Of a stretch of DNA of 64,000 nt, positions 1 through 8,009 are shown in pieces; position 1 is the first letter of the stretch, and each line of letters starts with the position of its first letter. The stretch spans positions 62,001 through 126,000 of the forward strand of contig JAVJQA010000024.1 in the NCBI GenBank assembly GCA_040218045.1, read 5' to 3'. The stretch comes from Marinoscillum sp040218045 (GTDB taxonomy: Bacteria; Bacteroidota; Bacteroidia; Cytophagales; Cyclobacteriaceae). Made by a program: the position numbers and the translations under genes. The notes under the pieces were generated by a model. It did no database searches and had not been told where the DNA came from. It saw only the letters and a program-made list of their open reading frames with translations.

Positions 1-1
1 C

Positions 2-238
2 GATGAACAAGGGGCTATTGACCTGATTTATAAAGAAGGGTTTTCTACTTCATTGGAAGTGGATGAACACGCAGGGCGAGGACAAGGAATGAATTTAGTA
101 AAGTCTTTGATTGAAGGGATGGGTGGTTCCTTCGAAACAGGCTTTGAAAAAGAGAAATATTTTCAACTTGCAATTAAATTGCCAGTTAGCGGAAACATTC
201 AAGAAGAACCAGAAGTAAATGAGACTCCTAATAGTTGA
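2..238 (+). CDS. CheA-like histidine kinase, C-terminal fragment
   Basis: This is the last 78 codons of a gene that begins before the window. The translation carries the end of a GHKL ATPase domain: a GFSTS segment followed by the G box GRGQGMNLVKSLIEGMGG, which matches CheA-type kinases (GFSTA...SGRGVGMDVV) better than ordinary sensor kinases. It stops soon after the ATPase domain, so the CheW-like coupling domain of true CheA is absent. Its last 20 nt overlap the following CheY-like gene, so the two are surely cotranscribed, and that receiver protein is the likely phosphotransfer partner. The missing N-terminus means the sensing input cannot be judged. Confidence 0.75.
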   Translation, partial: DEQGAIDLIYKEGFSTSLEVDEHAGRGQGMNLVKSLIEGMGGSFETGFEKEKYFQLAIKLPVSGNIQEEPEVNETPNS

Positions 239-587
239 TGATTCGTCGATAATGCGACGAATAATTGAGAAGAATTTAAAGGACTATGATATTGAAATCA
301 TTGGTACTGCGCCTGACGGTCAACAGGCTTTGGAGCTGGTAAAGCAAAAAAAACCAGATGTGATCACTCTGGATATTACCATGCCTGGAATGGATGGATT
401 GGCCTGTCTTGATGAGATCATGCAAGTACATCCCAAGGCCAAGGTTATGATCATTACGGCACTGTCTGATAAGCTCACGGGGCTTAGGGCATTGGATAAA
501 GGTGCACGCGGATTTTTATACAAACCAGTGAATGCTGAGGATTTGGCAAATGCTTTTGATAGATTACTGAAGAGAAATGAAAACTAG
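219..587 (+). CDS. CheY-like single-domain response regulator
   Basis: This is a 122-residue stand-alone receiver domain. The acidic pair D8-D9, the phosphoacceptor D52 in ITLDITMPGMDG, T80 and K102 (LYKPV) are all present, so it should be phosphorylatable. There is no output domain, as in CheY, so it must act by protein contact. The gene overlaps the CheA-like fragment upstream by 20 nt and the CheX-like gene downstream by 11 nt. That packing suggests a kinase, receiver and phosphatase circuit. Flagella are not expected in this lineage, so the target is more likely motility, adhesion or a phosphatase output than a flagellar switch. Confidence 0.9.
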   Translation: MRLLIVDDSSIMRRIIEKNLKDYDIEIIGTAPDGQQALELVKQKKPDVITLDITMPGMDGLACLDEIMQVHPKAKVMIITALSDKLTGLRALDKGARGFLYKPVNAEDLANAFDRLLKRNEN

Positions 588-1044
588 TAAAGCGGAATTT
601 GATGCTACTTGTAGTCTGTTTATCAATTCGGTAAACAATTATTTCAGACATCTTACTGAGATTGACTCTGAGCTTAATGTACCATATATCAAGCAGTCAG
701 ATGGGTTAGTGCTGAAGGATTATACTGGGATGATTGGTATATCCGGTAACCGAAAGGGATTTGTGTACATCTCAGCAGATAGAGATATGTATGAAGATCT
801 CATCAAGATCTTTATTGGGATCGATGATCCTTCTGATGAAGATATCCTGGATATGGCCGGAGAGATCTCAAATGTAGTAGCAGGAAACGTGAGAGCTAAT
901 TTAGGGGCCAATTTTATGATTTCAGTTCCTGTAGTGTTCCAAGGGATGCCATCTCAGTTGAAAATACCTGATGACATTTCAATTTATGTAATACCAATTG
1001 TATGGAATAGTCACGAGGCCTTTGTCGTTATAGGTCTACAGTAA
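577..1044 (+). CDS. CheX-like phosphatase of CheY
   Basis: This 155-residue protein belongs to the CheC/CheX/FliY family. The helix DMAGEISNVVAGNVRANLG (residues 92-110) carries the family active-site pair E96 and N99 plus the following Gly-Asn. CheX proteins dephosphorylate CheY-P, so the natural substrate here is the receiver encoded just upstream, whose gene it overlaps by 11 nt. There is a single E-N helix, as in CheX, rather than the two of many CheC proteins. The gene stops 7 nt before the next start, which keeps it in the same operon as the SpoIIE-type phosphatase. Confidence 0.85.
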   Translation: MKTSKAEFDATCSLFINSVNNYFRHLTEIDSELNVPYIKQSDGLVLKDYTGMIGISGNRKGFVYISADRDMYEDLIKIFIGIDDPSDEDILDMAGEISNVVAGNVRANLGANFMISVPVVFQGMPSQLKIPDDISIYVIPIVWNSHEAFVVIGLQ

Positions 1045-1051
1045 TTTGAGA

Positions 1052-1831
1052 ATGGAAAATCAGGAACCTACATATTTCAATTTGGGCATTGGCGAGGATG
1101 AAACACAACGAAATTATTTCTCACTTTTTCCTGAGGAGTTATTGGCTAGTGTTATTGAATCCTTTGTGATCAACAAGCCCATGATTGGGAAGGTCGGCGG
1201 AGACGGATTCTGGGTGCATCAGGATGCCGATCATTTATATGTAGTTCTGTTTGACTGTATGGGCCATGGACACCTGGCCAGTATGATGACCAGGGTTTAC
1301 ACACAATCGATACAGAAGATTGTCGTAGATGAAGATATTAAAGATCCGGGGACCATTTTACGATACCTACATCACAGAATAGGGGTCAAATTCAAAGAAC
1401 GCAAGAATCTTCAAGTAGGAACAGGTGCAGATGTAGGCGTACTCAAGATCAACCTGGAAGTACGTGAAATAGAGTATGCCGGAGCTAAGACAGACCTAAT
1501 TCACATCCAGGAGGGAGAAATGAATTTGATCAAAGCAGATCGATTGCAGATAGGTGATCTATGGGATTACCAGCATCAATATCAAACAAGACAAGTGCCG
1601 CTCAAAGAAGGAGTCAAGTCTAATTTTTACCTTTCTAGTGACGGCTTTAAAGACCTGATGGGGGGTGAAGGTGGGAAAAAGCTCGGAAAGAAGAAGGTCC
1701 AGGAGATTCTGGAGGGCAATTATGGCAAATCCATGATGATCCAAAAAGAAAGCATACTTAAATTCATGCAAGAGTGGAGCGGATCAAACATGCTAATAGA
1801 CGATGTACTAATCCTTGGCTTTGCCCTATAG
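1052..1831 (+). CDS. SpoIIE-type PP2C protein phosphatase
   Basis: This 259-residue protein is a bare PPM/PP2C phosphatase domain of the SpoIIE/RsbU class. Metal-binding acids are visible at D51 (GGDG), D68 (LFDCMGHG), D197 (SSDG) and D250-D251 (IDD). No sensor domain is attached, so control probably comes from partners encoded upstream (CheA-like, CheY-like, CheX-like). The ATG at 1052 is preferred over an in-frame TTG two codons earlier. Such phosphatases usually act on phosphorylated anti-sigma-factor antagonists or on STAS proteins; no such partner is encoded nearby. It converges with the CheC-like gene 4 nt downstream. Confidence 0.85.
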   Translation: MENQEPTYFNLGIGEDETQRNYFSLFPEELLASVIESFVINKPMIGKVGGDGFWVHQDADHLYVVLFDCMGHGHLASMMTRVYTQSIQKIVVDEDIKDPGTILRYLHHRIGVKFKERKNLQVGTGADVGVLKINLEVREIEYAGAKTDLIHIQEGEMNLIKADRLQIGDLWDYQHQYQTRQVPLKEGVKSNFYLSSDGFKDLMGGEGGKKLGKKKVQEILEGNYGKSMMIQKESILKFMQEWSGSNMLIDDVLILGFAL

Positions 1832-1835
1832 CCAA

Positions 1836-2507
1836 CTACTCTGAGGTGTTCAACCGAAGGATATTCAGGAAATTTTCATCCAATACCCAGATAAAATAGG
1901 GTGCTACGTTTACAGCCACTCCTTTGAGGACTGATTTTACATGGAAGGCCGTTTTATAAATTTTATTCTCTTTGGCGAAATACTCATTCAGTTGATCACA
2001 AGGTATGATCTGGATTTGGGGAACTTTCAATTCCAACTGAACCCCCAGGTATTCTGAAATCTCTTTCATGGAAAGAGCAGCAATCACATTTTCAATTTCA
2101 GACATGAAACCATGCTTCATGAGTTTGTTCTCGGTGCGTTTCTGTGATTTAAATTCTTCCGGAAGGCAAACAGAGTTAATAAGATCTACTTCATGATCCA
2201 GGATAACGAAGTAGAAGGCACCCCTGATATCCCCACTGAAAACAAGTTTTACCAGGTGAGCCTTGAACCTACCCAAGAGGTCAAGCTCAGGGATAGTGCC
2301 CATAGCACCTGTGTCAAAGTCAATGTGAGAAGCATCTACCCTTATTTTCAGCATCTTCTCCATTGAGCTTACAGCTTTCCTAAGCGCGGTGTGAACCAGC
2401 TCTGCCACCAACTCACGTTGCTCTTCTGTAAACCGATAGTTTTTATATGCTGTAGACAAAATTTTTAGTTCTTCAGAAATCGAAAGTGCAAAGATAGTAC
2501 TTGACAT
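1836..2507 (-). CDS. CheC-like protein
   Basis: This protein of about 223 residues resembles the CheC/CheX family. The clearest part is MSEIENVIAALSMKEISEYLG, which has the Glu-x2-Asn signature followed by the helix found in CheC. The N-terminal half is not recognised. The reading frame is open up to 2567, but that would put the start inside the terminator of the accC operon, so the ATG at 2507 is preferred. It is transcribed towards the CheY/CheX/SpoIIE genes and ends 4 nt from them. A second CheC-family protein beside a CheX-like one suggests two phosphatases acting on the same or related receivers. Confidence 0.6.
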   Translation of the reverse strand: MSSTIFALSISEELKILSTAYKNYRFTEEQRELVAELVHTALRKAVSSMEKMLKIRVDASHIDFDTGAMGTIPELDLLGRFKAHLVKLVFSGDIRGAFYFVILDHEVDLINSVCLPEEFKSQKRTENKLMKHGFMSEIENVIAALSMKEISEYLGVQLELKVPQIQIIPCDQLNEYFAKENKIYKTAFHVKSVLKGVAVNVAPYFIWVLDENFLNILRLNTSE

Positions 2508-2535
2508 TGCTATCCTGCATATAACGTCATTCAAA

Positions 2536-2575
2536 ACAAAATAAAAAAGGTCTTCGATCGAAACCAAAGACCTTT
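2536..2575 (-). terminator. Rho-independent terminator of the accC operon
   Basis: A perfect 9-bp stem (2546-2554 with 2567-2575, arm AAAGGTCTT) with a 12-nt loop is followed on the minus strand by TTTATTTTGTT. It lies 22 nt beyond the accC stop codon. Its presence argues against placing the start of the next minus-strand gene at 2567. Confidence 0.8.
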
Positions 2576-2597
2576 ACGATGAGTTTGATGTTATCCT

Positions 2598-3941
2598 CTA
2601 CAAGTCTGAAAAATCAAATGTTTCCAGAAACTTGGTGGTGAAATGTCCTGACTTAAATGTAGGATCGTCCATGAGCTTGATGTGGAACGGAATAGTGGTT
2701 TTTACACCTTCTATCACCATTTCAGACAATGCTCTCTTCATTCTCACAATAGCCTCTTCTCGAGACTGACCACTTACAATAAGTTTTGCGATCATAGAAT
2801 CATAGTATGGAGGAATCACATAGCCAGCATAAACGTGACTGTCCACACGCACACCATGTCCACCTGGCAGGTGAAGGTTGGTGATTTTGCCCGGGCTAGG
2901 TCTAAATCCGTTTTTAGGATCCTCTGCATTGATTCTACACTCTATCGAATGAAGCTGAGGGTAATAGTTTCTGCCTGATACTTCTACTCCAGCGGCAACT
3001 TTGATTTGTTCCTTGATCAGGTCAAAATCGGTCACTTCTTCCGTAATAGGATGCTCTACCTGAATTCTGGTGTTCATTTCCATGAAGAAGAAGTCTCCAT
3101 GCTTGTCCACAAGAAACTCAACAGTGCCCGCACCTTCATACCCTATGGCTTCAGCACCTTTGATGGCGGCCTGACCCATTTTTTCTCTTAGCTCTTGGGA
3201 GACAATCGGAGAAGGGGTTTCTTCCACTAGCTTCTGATGTCTTCTTTGGATTGAGCAATCTCTTTCTGAAAGGTGGCATGCTTTTCCGCGGCTATCACCA
3301 ACTATCTGGATCTCTATGTGTCTTGGCTCTTCTACAAATTTTTCCAGATAAAGTCCGTCATTACCAAAGGCAGCACCTGCTTCCTGACGAGCGTCATCCC
3401 AGGCTTTTTTGAAGCCGCTTTTGTCCTTGACCAGTCGCATGCCTTTACCTCCACCACCGGCAGTAGCTTTGAGCATGATTGGGTAACCGGCTTCTTCAGC
3501 TAGTTTCATTCCTTGCTCTACTGATTCCAATAAGCCTTCTGAACCTGGTATAGTGGGCACACCAGCAGCCTGCATAGTAGCCTTGGCAGTGGCTTTATCC
3601 CCCATGGCATTGATCATCTCTGCAGAAGCACCGATAAACTTAATGCCATATTCTTCGCAAACCCGTGAGAATTCAGCGTTTTCGGCAAGGAATCCATAAC
3701 CAGGGTGGATGGCATCTGCATTGGTGATTTCCGCTGCTGAAATGATTTGAGGTATTTTTAGATAAGAGTCTTTACTTGCTGCCGGACCGATGCATACCGC
3801 TTCATCGGCAAACCTTACGTGAAGGCTATCAGCATCAGCTGTAGAGTAAACAGCTACGGTTTTAATGCCCATTTCTTTACAGGTGCGAATGATTCGCAGG
3901 GCTATCTCTCCTCTGTTAGCTATTAATATCTTTTTAAACAC
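2598..3941 (-). CDS. accC: Biotin carboxylase subunit of acetyl-CoA carboxylase
   Basis: This 447-residue protein has the full length of bacterial AccC, which carboxylates the biotin on AccB with ATP and bicarbonate to start fatty acid synthesis. The N-terminal MFKKILIANRGEIALRI, the ATP-grasp glycine loop GGGGKGM (162-168), the ERDCSIQRRHQK segment and the EMNTRIQVEH active-site segment are all present. The start codon is GTG. It follows accB by 13 nt in the operon yceD-rpmF-fabH-efp-accB-accC and is the last gene before a strong terminator. The carboxyltransferase genes accA and accD are not in this window. Confidence 0.97.
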   Translation of the reverse strand: MFKKILIANRGEIALRIIRTCKEMGIKTVAVYSTADADSLHVRFADEAVCIGPAASKDSYLKIPQIISAAEITNADAIHPGYGFLAENAEFSRVCEEYGIKFIGASAEMINAMGDKATAKATMQAAGVPTIPGSEGLLESVEQGMKLAEEAGYPIMLKATAGGGGKGMRLVKDKSGFKKAWDDARQEAGAAFGNDGLYLEKFVEEPRHIEIQIVGDSRGKACHLSERDCSIQRRHQKLVEETPSPIVSQELREKMGQAAIKGAEAIGYEGAGTVEFLVDKHGDFFFMEMNTRIQVEHPITEEVTDFDLIKEQIKVAAGVEVSGRNYYPQLHSIECRINAEDPKNGFRPSPGKITNLHLPGGHGVRVDSHVYAGYVIPPYYDSMIAKLIVSGQSREEAIVRMKRALSEMVIEGVKTTIPFHIKLMDDPTFKSGHFTTKFLETFDFSDL

Positions 3942-3954
3942 AGTTTGATTGGTT

Positions 3955-4425
3955 TTATGATGGATCTACTAAAAATAGAGGCTGATCATACTCAACAGGT
4001 TGAGCATTTTCCACCAATACTTTCACGATTTTTCCAGAAACTTCAGATTCAATTTCATTGAAAAGTTTCATGGCTTCAATTATACAAACTGTATCCCCCT
4101 GATTGACAGTTTCCCCTACAGAAGTGAATTCGTCAGATTCAGGATTTGCTGATCTGTAAAAAGTCCCAATCATTGGTGATTTGATGGTAATCAGGTTAGC
4201 ATCCGAGGAAGGTGCCGGTGCGTCAGGCTTTGGAGCTTCTGCTGCCGGAGCAGGTGCCGCTACTGGGGCTGGAGCAGGTGCTGACACTGGAGCCGGTGCA
4301 GATGATGCTATCTGATGCGAAGATCTTTTCACATTAATTTTGAATTCTTCCGTTTCAATATTCACCTCTTCAAGGCCGGATTCGGAAATAAAATCTATCA
4401 AATCACGAATTTCTTTTGCTTTCAT
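3955..4425 (-). CDS. accB: Biotin carboxyl carrier protein
   Basis: This is a 156-residue BCCP. The N-terminal helix region (1-35) is joined by an Ala/Pro-rich linker (about 42-72) to the biotinyl domain. The biotin attachment site is K120 in IIEAMKLFNE. It carries the carboxyl group between AccC, encoded 13 nt downstream, and the carboxyltransferase. Placement after efp and before accC is a common bacterial order. The 83-nt gap to efp shows no clear promoter box. Confidence 0.97.
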   Translation of the reverse strand: MKAKEIRDLIDFISESGLEEVNIETEEFKINVKRSSHQIASSAPAPVSAPAPAPVAAPAPAAEAPKPDAPAPSSDANLITIKSPMIGTFYRSANPESDEFTSVGETVNQGDTVCIIEAMKLFNEIESEVSGKIVKVLVENAQPVEYDQPLFLVDPS

Positions 4426-4508
4426 GCTTTAAGCGTTTTAGTTGTCTATCAAGGAGCTATATTTTAACTCTCAAAATACTAATTCAAATGGTGATAAAGG
4501 TAATTATT

Positions 4509-5072
4509 TTATTTCACTCGCTCCACGTAGGAGTTAGTCTCGGTATTCACTTTGATAACCTCATCCTGATTGATGAAAAGTGGAACTTGTATGGTCGCTC
4601 CTGTCTCAAGTTCAGCGGGTTTTGATGCATTGGTGGCAGTGTCTCCTTTAAGTCCCGGCTCGGTGTATACTACTTGCAATACCACATGCTGTGGCAACTC
4701 AACACCTAAAATTTTCTCTTCTTCAGCATGTACCAGAATGTCAACTTCTTGACCGTCCTTTAGGAACTGGGGAGCGTTGATGAGGTGTTCCTGTACAGGC
4801 ACTTGCTCAAATGTAGAGCTGTCCATAAAATGGAATCCCATGTCATCCTTATAGAGGTACTGATACGCTCTGCGCTCTACACGGGCAGTGTTTACTTTAT
4901 GACCGGCCGAAAATGTATTGTCTATCACTTTGCCAGTGGTAAGGCTTTTTAGTTTCGTTCTTACGAATGCAGGACCTTTTCCAGGTTTTACATGCTGGAA
5001 TTCTACAATCGCAAAAAGGTCGTGATTGTACTCAATTACTAGACCGTTTCTAAAATCTGCAGTAGTTGCCAT
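4509..5072 (-). CDS. efp: Translation elongation factor P
   Basis: This 187-residue protein is a full-length EF-P, the ribosome-bound factor that relieves stalling at proline stretches. The N-terminal KOW-like domain carries the loop VKPGKGPAFV with K32 at its tip, the position that is modified in some bacteria. The OB domains follow, ending with ATIQVPLFINQDEVIKVNTE. No epmA or other modification gene is visible here, so the state of K32 is unknown. It lies 16 nt downstream of fabH in the same operon. Confidence 0.96.
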   Translation of the reverse strand: MATTADFRNGLVIEYNHDLFAIVEFQHVKPGKGPAFVRTKLKSLTTGKVIDNTFSAGHKVNTARVERRAYQYLYKDDMGFHFMDSSTFEQVPVQEHLINAPQFLKDGQEVDILVHAEEEKILGVELPQHVVLQVVYTEPGLKGDTATNASKPAELETGATIQVPLFINQDEVIKVNTETNSYVERVK

Positions 5073-5088
5073 GATGTTTTAATGAGGT

Positions 5089-6087
5089 TTATTTAGGATC
5101 GTATGCCCACTTCAGCCAGGTTGCACCCCAGGTGAAGCCACCACCAAATGCGGCTAGAATAATGTTGTCTCCTTTGTGAAGTTGGGGTTCGTAATCCCAA
5201 AGACAAAGGGGTAATGTGCCTGCGGTGGTGTTGCCATAGCGCTGAATGTTGAGCATGACTTTGTCGTCACCTATCTTCATTCGCCGGGCTGTAGCGTCAA
5301 TGATTCTTTTATTGGCTTGATGTGGTACAAGCCAGGAGATGTCGTCTCCGGTTAGATGATTTCTTTCCATTACCTCTGCAGCTACATCTGCCATGTTGGT
5401 AACGGCAAATTTAAATACCGTGGATCCTTCCTGAAAAGCGAAGTGTTCCCGGTTAGCTACAGTCTCAGTGGTAGCAGGCTTTCTACTACCTCCGGCCTTC
5501 ATATGAAGATATGGAGCGCCTGATCCATCCGCTTTGAGGATAGAATCCATCACGCCAACTTCTTCTTCAGTAGGCTCTAAAAGAACAGCACCACCTCCAT
5601 CACCAAAAATGATACAAGTGGTACGATCAGTATAATCAATGATCGATGACATCTTATCTGCACCGATCACAATTACTTTTTTGTAAACTCCCGTTTGGAT
5701 GAACTGAGCTCCAGTGGCCAGTCCATATAAAAATCCTGAGCAAGCTGCACTTAAATCATAACCGAATGAATTCTTAGCCCCAACCATATCCGCAACTATG
5801 TTGGCGGTGGCAGGGAAAGGCATATCCGGGGTTACAGTAGCACAAATGATAAGGTCAATGTCTTCCGGATTAGTGTTTGTTTTTTCAAGAAGACCTTTTA
5901 CGGCTTCTGCACCAATTACCGAAGTTCCTTGATTATCACCTTTAAGAATTCTTCTTTCTACTATTCCGGTCCTTGATTGAATCCATTCGTCATTGGTATC
6001 GACCATGGTTTCAAGTTCCTGATTGGTAAGAATGTAATCGGGTACGTACCCGTGAACTCCTGTGATTGCCGCTCGGATTTTCGTCAT
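5089..6087 (-). CDS. fabH: 3-oxoacyl-ACP synthase III
   Basis: This 332-residue protein is beta-ketoacyl-ACP synthase III, which condenses acetyl-CoA or a branched acyl-CoA with malonyl-ACP to start fatty acid chains. The catalytic triad is visible: C116 in LSAACSGFLYG, His in WLVPHQANKRI and Asn in YGNTTAGT. Its neighbours rpmF and yceD upstream and accBC downstream are the classical fatty-acid and ribosome cluster. A fused E1 ketoacid dehydrogenase encoded near 52-54 kb would supply branched-chain primers if this enzyme prefers them, as is usual in Bacteroidota; that link is inference. Confidence 0.95.
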   Translation of the reverse strand: MTKIRAAITGVHGYVPDYILTNQELETMVDTNDEWIQSRTGIVERRILKGDNQGTSVIGAEAVKGLLEKTNTNPEDIDLIICATVTPDMPFPATANIVADMVGAKNSFGYDLSAACSGFLYGLATGAQFIQTGVYKKVIVIGADKMSSIIDYTDRTTCIIFGDGGGAVLLEPTEEEVGVMDSILKADGSGAPYLHMKAGGSRKPATTETVANREHFAFQEGSTVFKFAVTNMADVAAEVMERNHLTGDDISWLVPHQANKRIIDATARRMKIGDDKVMLNIQRYGNTTAGTLPLCLWDYEPQLHKGDNIILAAFGGGFTWGATWLKWAYDPK

Positions 6088-6110
6088 AGTGAATCTTTTG
6101 TCTGGCTAAC

Positions 6111-6302
6111 TTAAGCCAAAACTTCCTTTTCCATCACTACTTTACCTTTATAGTAAAGTTTACCTTCATGCCAGAAGGCCCTGTGTGGTAAGTGTGCTTC
6201 ACCTGTAGTTTGGCAAATCACGTAATTTTTAGGGTTAGCCTTTACGTGAGTTCTTCTTTTGTCCCTTCTAGTCCTCGAAATTTTTCTCTTAGGATGCGCC
6301 AT
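6111..6302 (-). CDS. rpmF: Ribosomal protein bL32
   Basis: This 63-residue protein begins MAHPKRKISRTRRDKRRTH, the typical basic start of bL32. The zinc-ribbon cysteines of the C+ form are missing: only one Cys remains (VICQTTGEAH), and the second knuckle reads WHEGKLYYKGK. It is therefore a zinc-independent form, which to my knowledge is usual in Bacteroidota. It sits 9 nt downstream of the yceD stop and upstream of fabH. Confidence 0.95.
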   Translation of the reverse strand: MAHPKRKISRTRRDKRRTHVKANPKNYVICQTTGEAHLPHRAFWHEGKLYYKGKVVMEKEVLA

Positions 6303-6311
6303 TGTATTGTA

Positions 6312-6839
6312 CTATTTATTTCCTTTTAATTTTTTTAGTGCTTCCCATCTTGGATCTACCTCGTCCGATTGCTCTTTCGTATCGTCCTGTTGAGAAGTAT
6401 ATATCAAATCTGGCTCTTCCTCTTCGGTTGCCTCATATCTTGGATGAAGCTTCTTCATTGGCACTGCCAACATGATAAATTCATAAATAAACTCCGCCAC
6501 GTTGATGCTCGCTGTGTCTTGTTTGATTACAATCACTTCTTCGCTCAGCGTATAATTTTCCTCACCAAATTTGATGATAAGGTTTTCGTCAATCTTTACC
6601 GGATAGTCAAATTGGTCAAGACTTCTGTCACATGTGAGTTCAATTTTGACATCAATGTCAAAGTGAAGGCTCATCATGGTCTCACTTCTGTCAATCTGAA
6701 GTTTGCAGTGTCCTTTGCCCTTGTCTACCAGGCTATGCTCATAGAGTGAAAACAACCGATCATCAATTTCAAACTCAAACTCGTGTAGTTTGTGGCTTAA
6801 ACTGAAGATATCAATCTGAAATTCTCTCAAAGCTTTCAT
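6312..6839 (-). CDS. DUF177/YceD family protein
   Basis: This protein of about 175 residues sits directly before rpmF, the conserved position of yceD (DUF177). YceD-family proteins are linked to 23S rRNA or 50S subunit accumulation. The segment LTCDRSLDQFDYPVKIDENLIIKFGEE fits the family, although the zinc-type Cys motif is reduced to a single Cys. The C-terminus is charged and ends RWEALKKLKGNK, also typical. The ATG at 6839 is preferred over a TTG two codons earlier. It is the first gene of the fab-acc operon. Confidence 0.85.
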   Translation of the reverse strand: MKALREFQIDIFSLSHKLHEFEFEIDDRLFSLYEHSLVDKGKGHCKLQIDRSETMMSLHFDIDVKIELTCDRSLDQFDYPVKIDENLIIKFGEENYTLSEEVIVIKQDTASINVAEFIYEFIMLAVPMKKLHPRYEATEEEEPDLIYTSQQDDTKEQSDEVDPRWEALKKLKGNK

Positions 6840-6870
6840 GTGCAATTTCTTCTAACCGCCTAAAGAACCG

Positions 6871-6878
6871 CAAATTTA
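6871..6878 (-). promoter_or_regulatory. Promoter -7 box of the yceD-rpmF-fabH-efp-accBC operon
   Basis: The minus strand reads TAAATTTG, a perfect match to the Bacteroidota -7 consensus TAnnTTTG, 31 nt upstream of the yceD ATG. A TTTG for the -33 position lies about 24 nt further upstream, slightly farther than usual. No other full match is seen between yceD and pdxA. Confidence 0.5.
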
Positions 6879-6926
6879 GGAATAAACCAGATATAAAAAA
6901 AACAAAAAGACGGTGTTCATTTGAGA

Positions 6927-7952
6927 TTATTGATACTCCTCTCGCGCTCTTACTATATCAGCTGCCATATAAATGGCGTTTCGCATGGATGTTTCATCCG
7001 CTTCACCTTTTCCTGCCAGCGAAAAAGCAGTGCCATGATCTGGGGATGTTCTCACAAAGGAAAGGCCCGCCGTGAAATTGACGCCACTATCGAAAGCGAT
7101 ATTTTTAAAAGGAACGAGGCCCTGATCATGATACATGGCCAATATGCCATCAAAGGAGCGATACTGGGGACTCCCAAAAAAGCCGTCAGCCGGGAAAGGG
7201 CCAAATACGAGATTTCCCTGATCTTTAAATTTGCTGATCACAGGTGCCAATACCTTTTCTTCTTCTTCTCCAAGGAGACCGTTTTCTCCGGCGTGCGGGT
7301 TTACTCCCAATACAGCCACTCTTGGTTTCTTGATCCCGAAATCTTTCTTCAGTGATTTGATCATCAAATTCAGCTTGGTAGACACCAGCTCTTCTGTGAT
7401 CGCATTTGAAACCTCCTTCAGTGGAATGTGGCCCGTAACCACACCTACTCTCAATTCTTCTGCTACCAGAAACATCAAGCTTTCCTTTGCTCCGTCTTCT
7501 GAGGTTAGATATTCTGTATGCCCCGGAAATTTAAAATCATCGGTTTGTACCAACTCTTTGCTTAGTGGTGCTGTGGCCAAGGCATCTATCCGGCCGGCTT
7601 TAAGGTCTTCCATTGCTCTTCTCAGAGAGATCAACGCATATTCACCACCGGTTTTATTGGGGTTACCCGGGGTGACTTCAATATCATTTTCGTTCAGGTT
7701 GAGCACATTCACCTTGCGATGATGGATTTTGTCAACGGTTTTGGTTTGGTTATAGTTGAAGTTTTGGTAATTCAGTTCCTTTCTGTAAAATGAAATTACC
7801 CGACCATCTGCATAAATAACAGGAGTGAGGTGTCGCATTACACGATTATCGTTAAGTGCTTTGATGATCACTTCAGGTCCAATACCATTGAAGTCTCCAA
7901 TGGTTATTCCTATTACAGGTTTATTCTCTTTATTTTGAGAAGAATCGCGCAT
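6927..7952 (-). CDS. pdxA: 4-hydroxythreonine-4-phosphate dehydrogenase
   Basis: This 341-residue protein is PdxA, which oxidises 4-phosphohydroxy-L-threonine in the DXP-dependent route to pyridoxal phosphate. The segments PVIGITIGDFNGIGPEVI, the metal-ligand region FPGHTEYL, VLGVNPHAGENGL, MYHDQGLVPFK and RTSPDHGTAFSLAGKG are all characteristic. The gene is transcribed away from rsmA, with a 57-nt gap between the two starts. The other PLP genes are not in this window. Confidence 0.95.
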   Translation of the reverse strand: MRDSSQNKENKPVIGITIGDFNGIGPEVIIKALNDNRVMRHLTPVIYADGRVISFYRKELNYQNFNYNQTKTVDKIHHRKVNVLNLNENDIEVTPGNPNKTGGEYALISLRRAMEDLKAGRIDALATAPLSKELVQTDDFKFPGHTEYLTSEDGAKESLMFLVAEELRVGVVTGHIPLKEVSNAITEELVSTKLNLMIKSLKKDFGIKKPRVAVLGVNPHAGENGLLGEEEEKVLAPVISKFKDQGNLVFGPFPADGFFGSPQYRSFDGILAMYHDQGLVPFKNIAFDSGVNFTAGLSFVRTSPDHGTAFSLAGKGEADETSMRNAIYMAADIVRAREEYQ

Positions 7953-8009
7953 TATTTTATCAATTTTACAAGGTCGAAAAGATAAATCATTTTAATATAA
8001 CCAGATACT

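Noticed and set aside
2508..2567. Twenty extra N-terminal residues for the CheC-like protein
   Set aside because: The longer start would lie within the terminator of the accC operon and the added residues show no family match.
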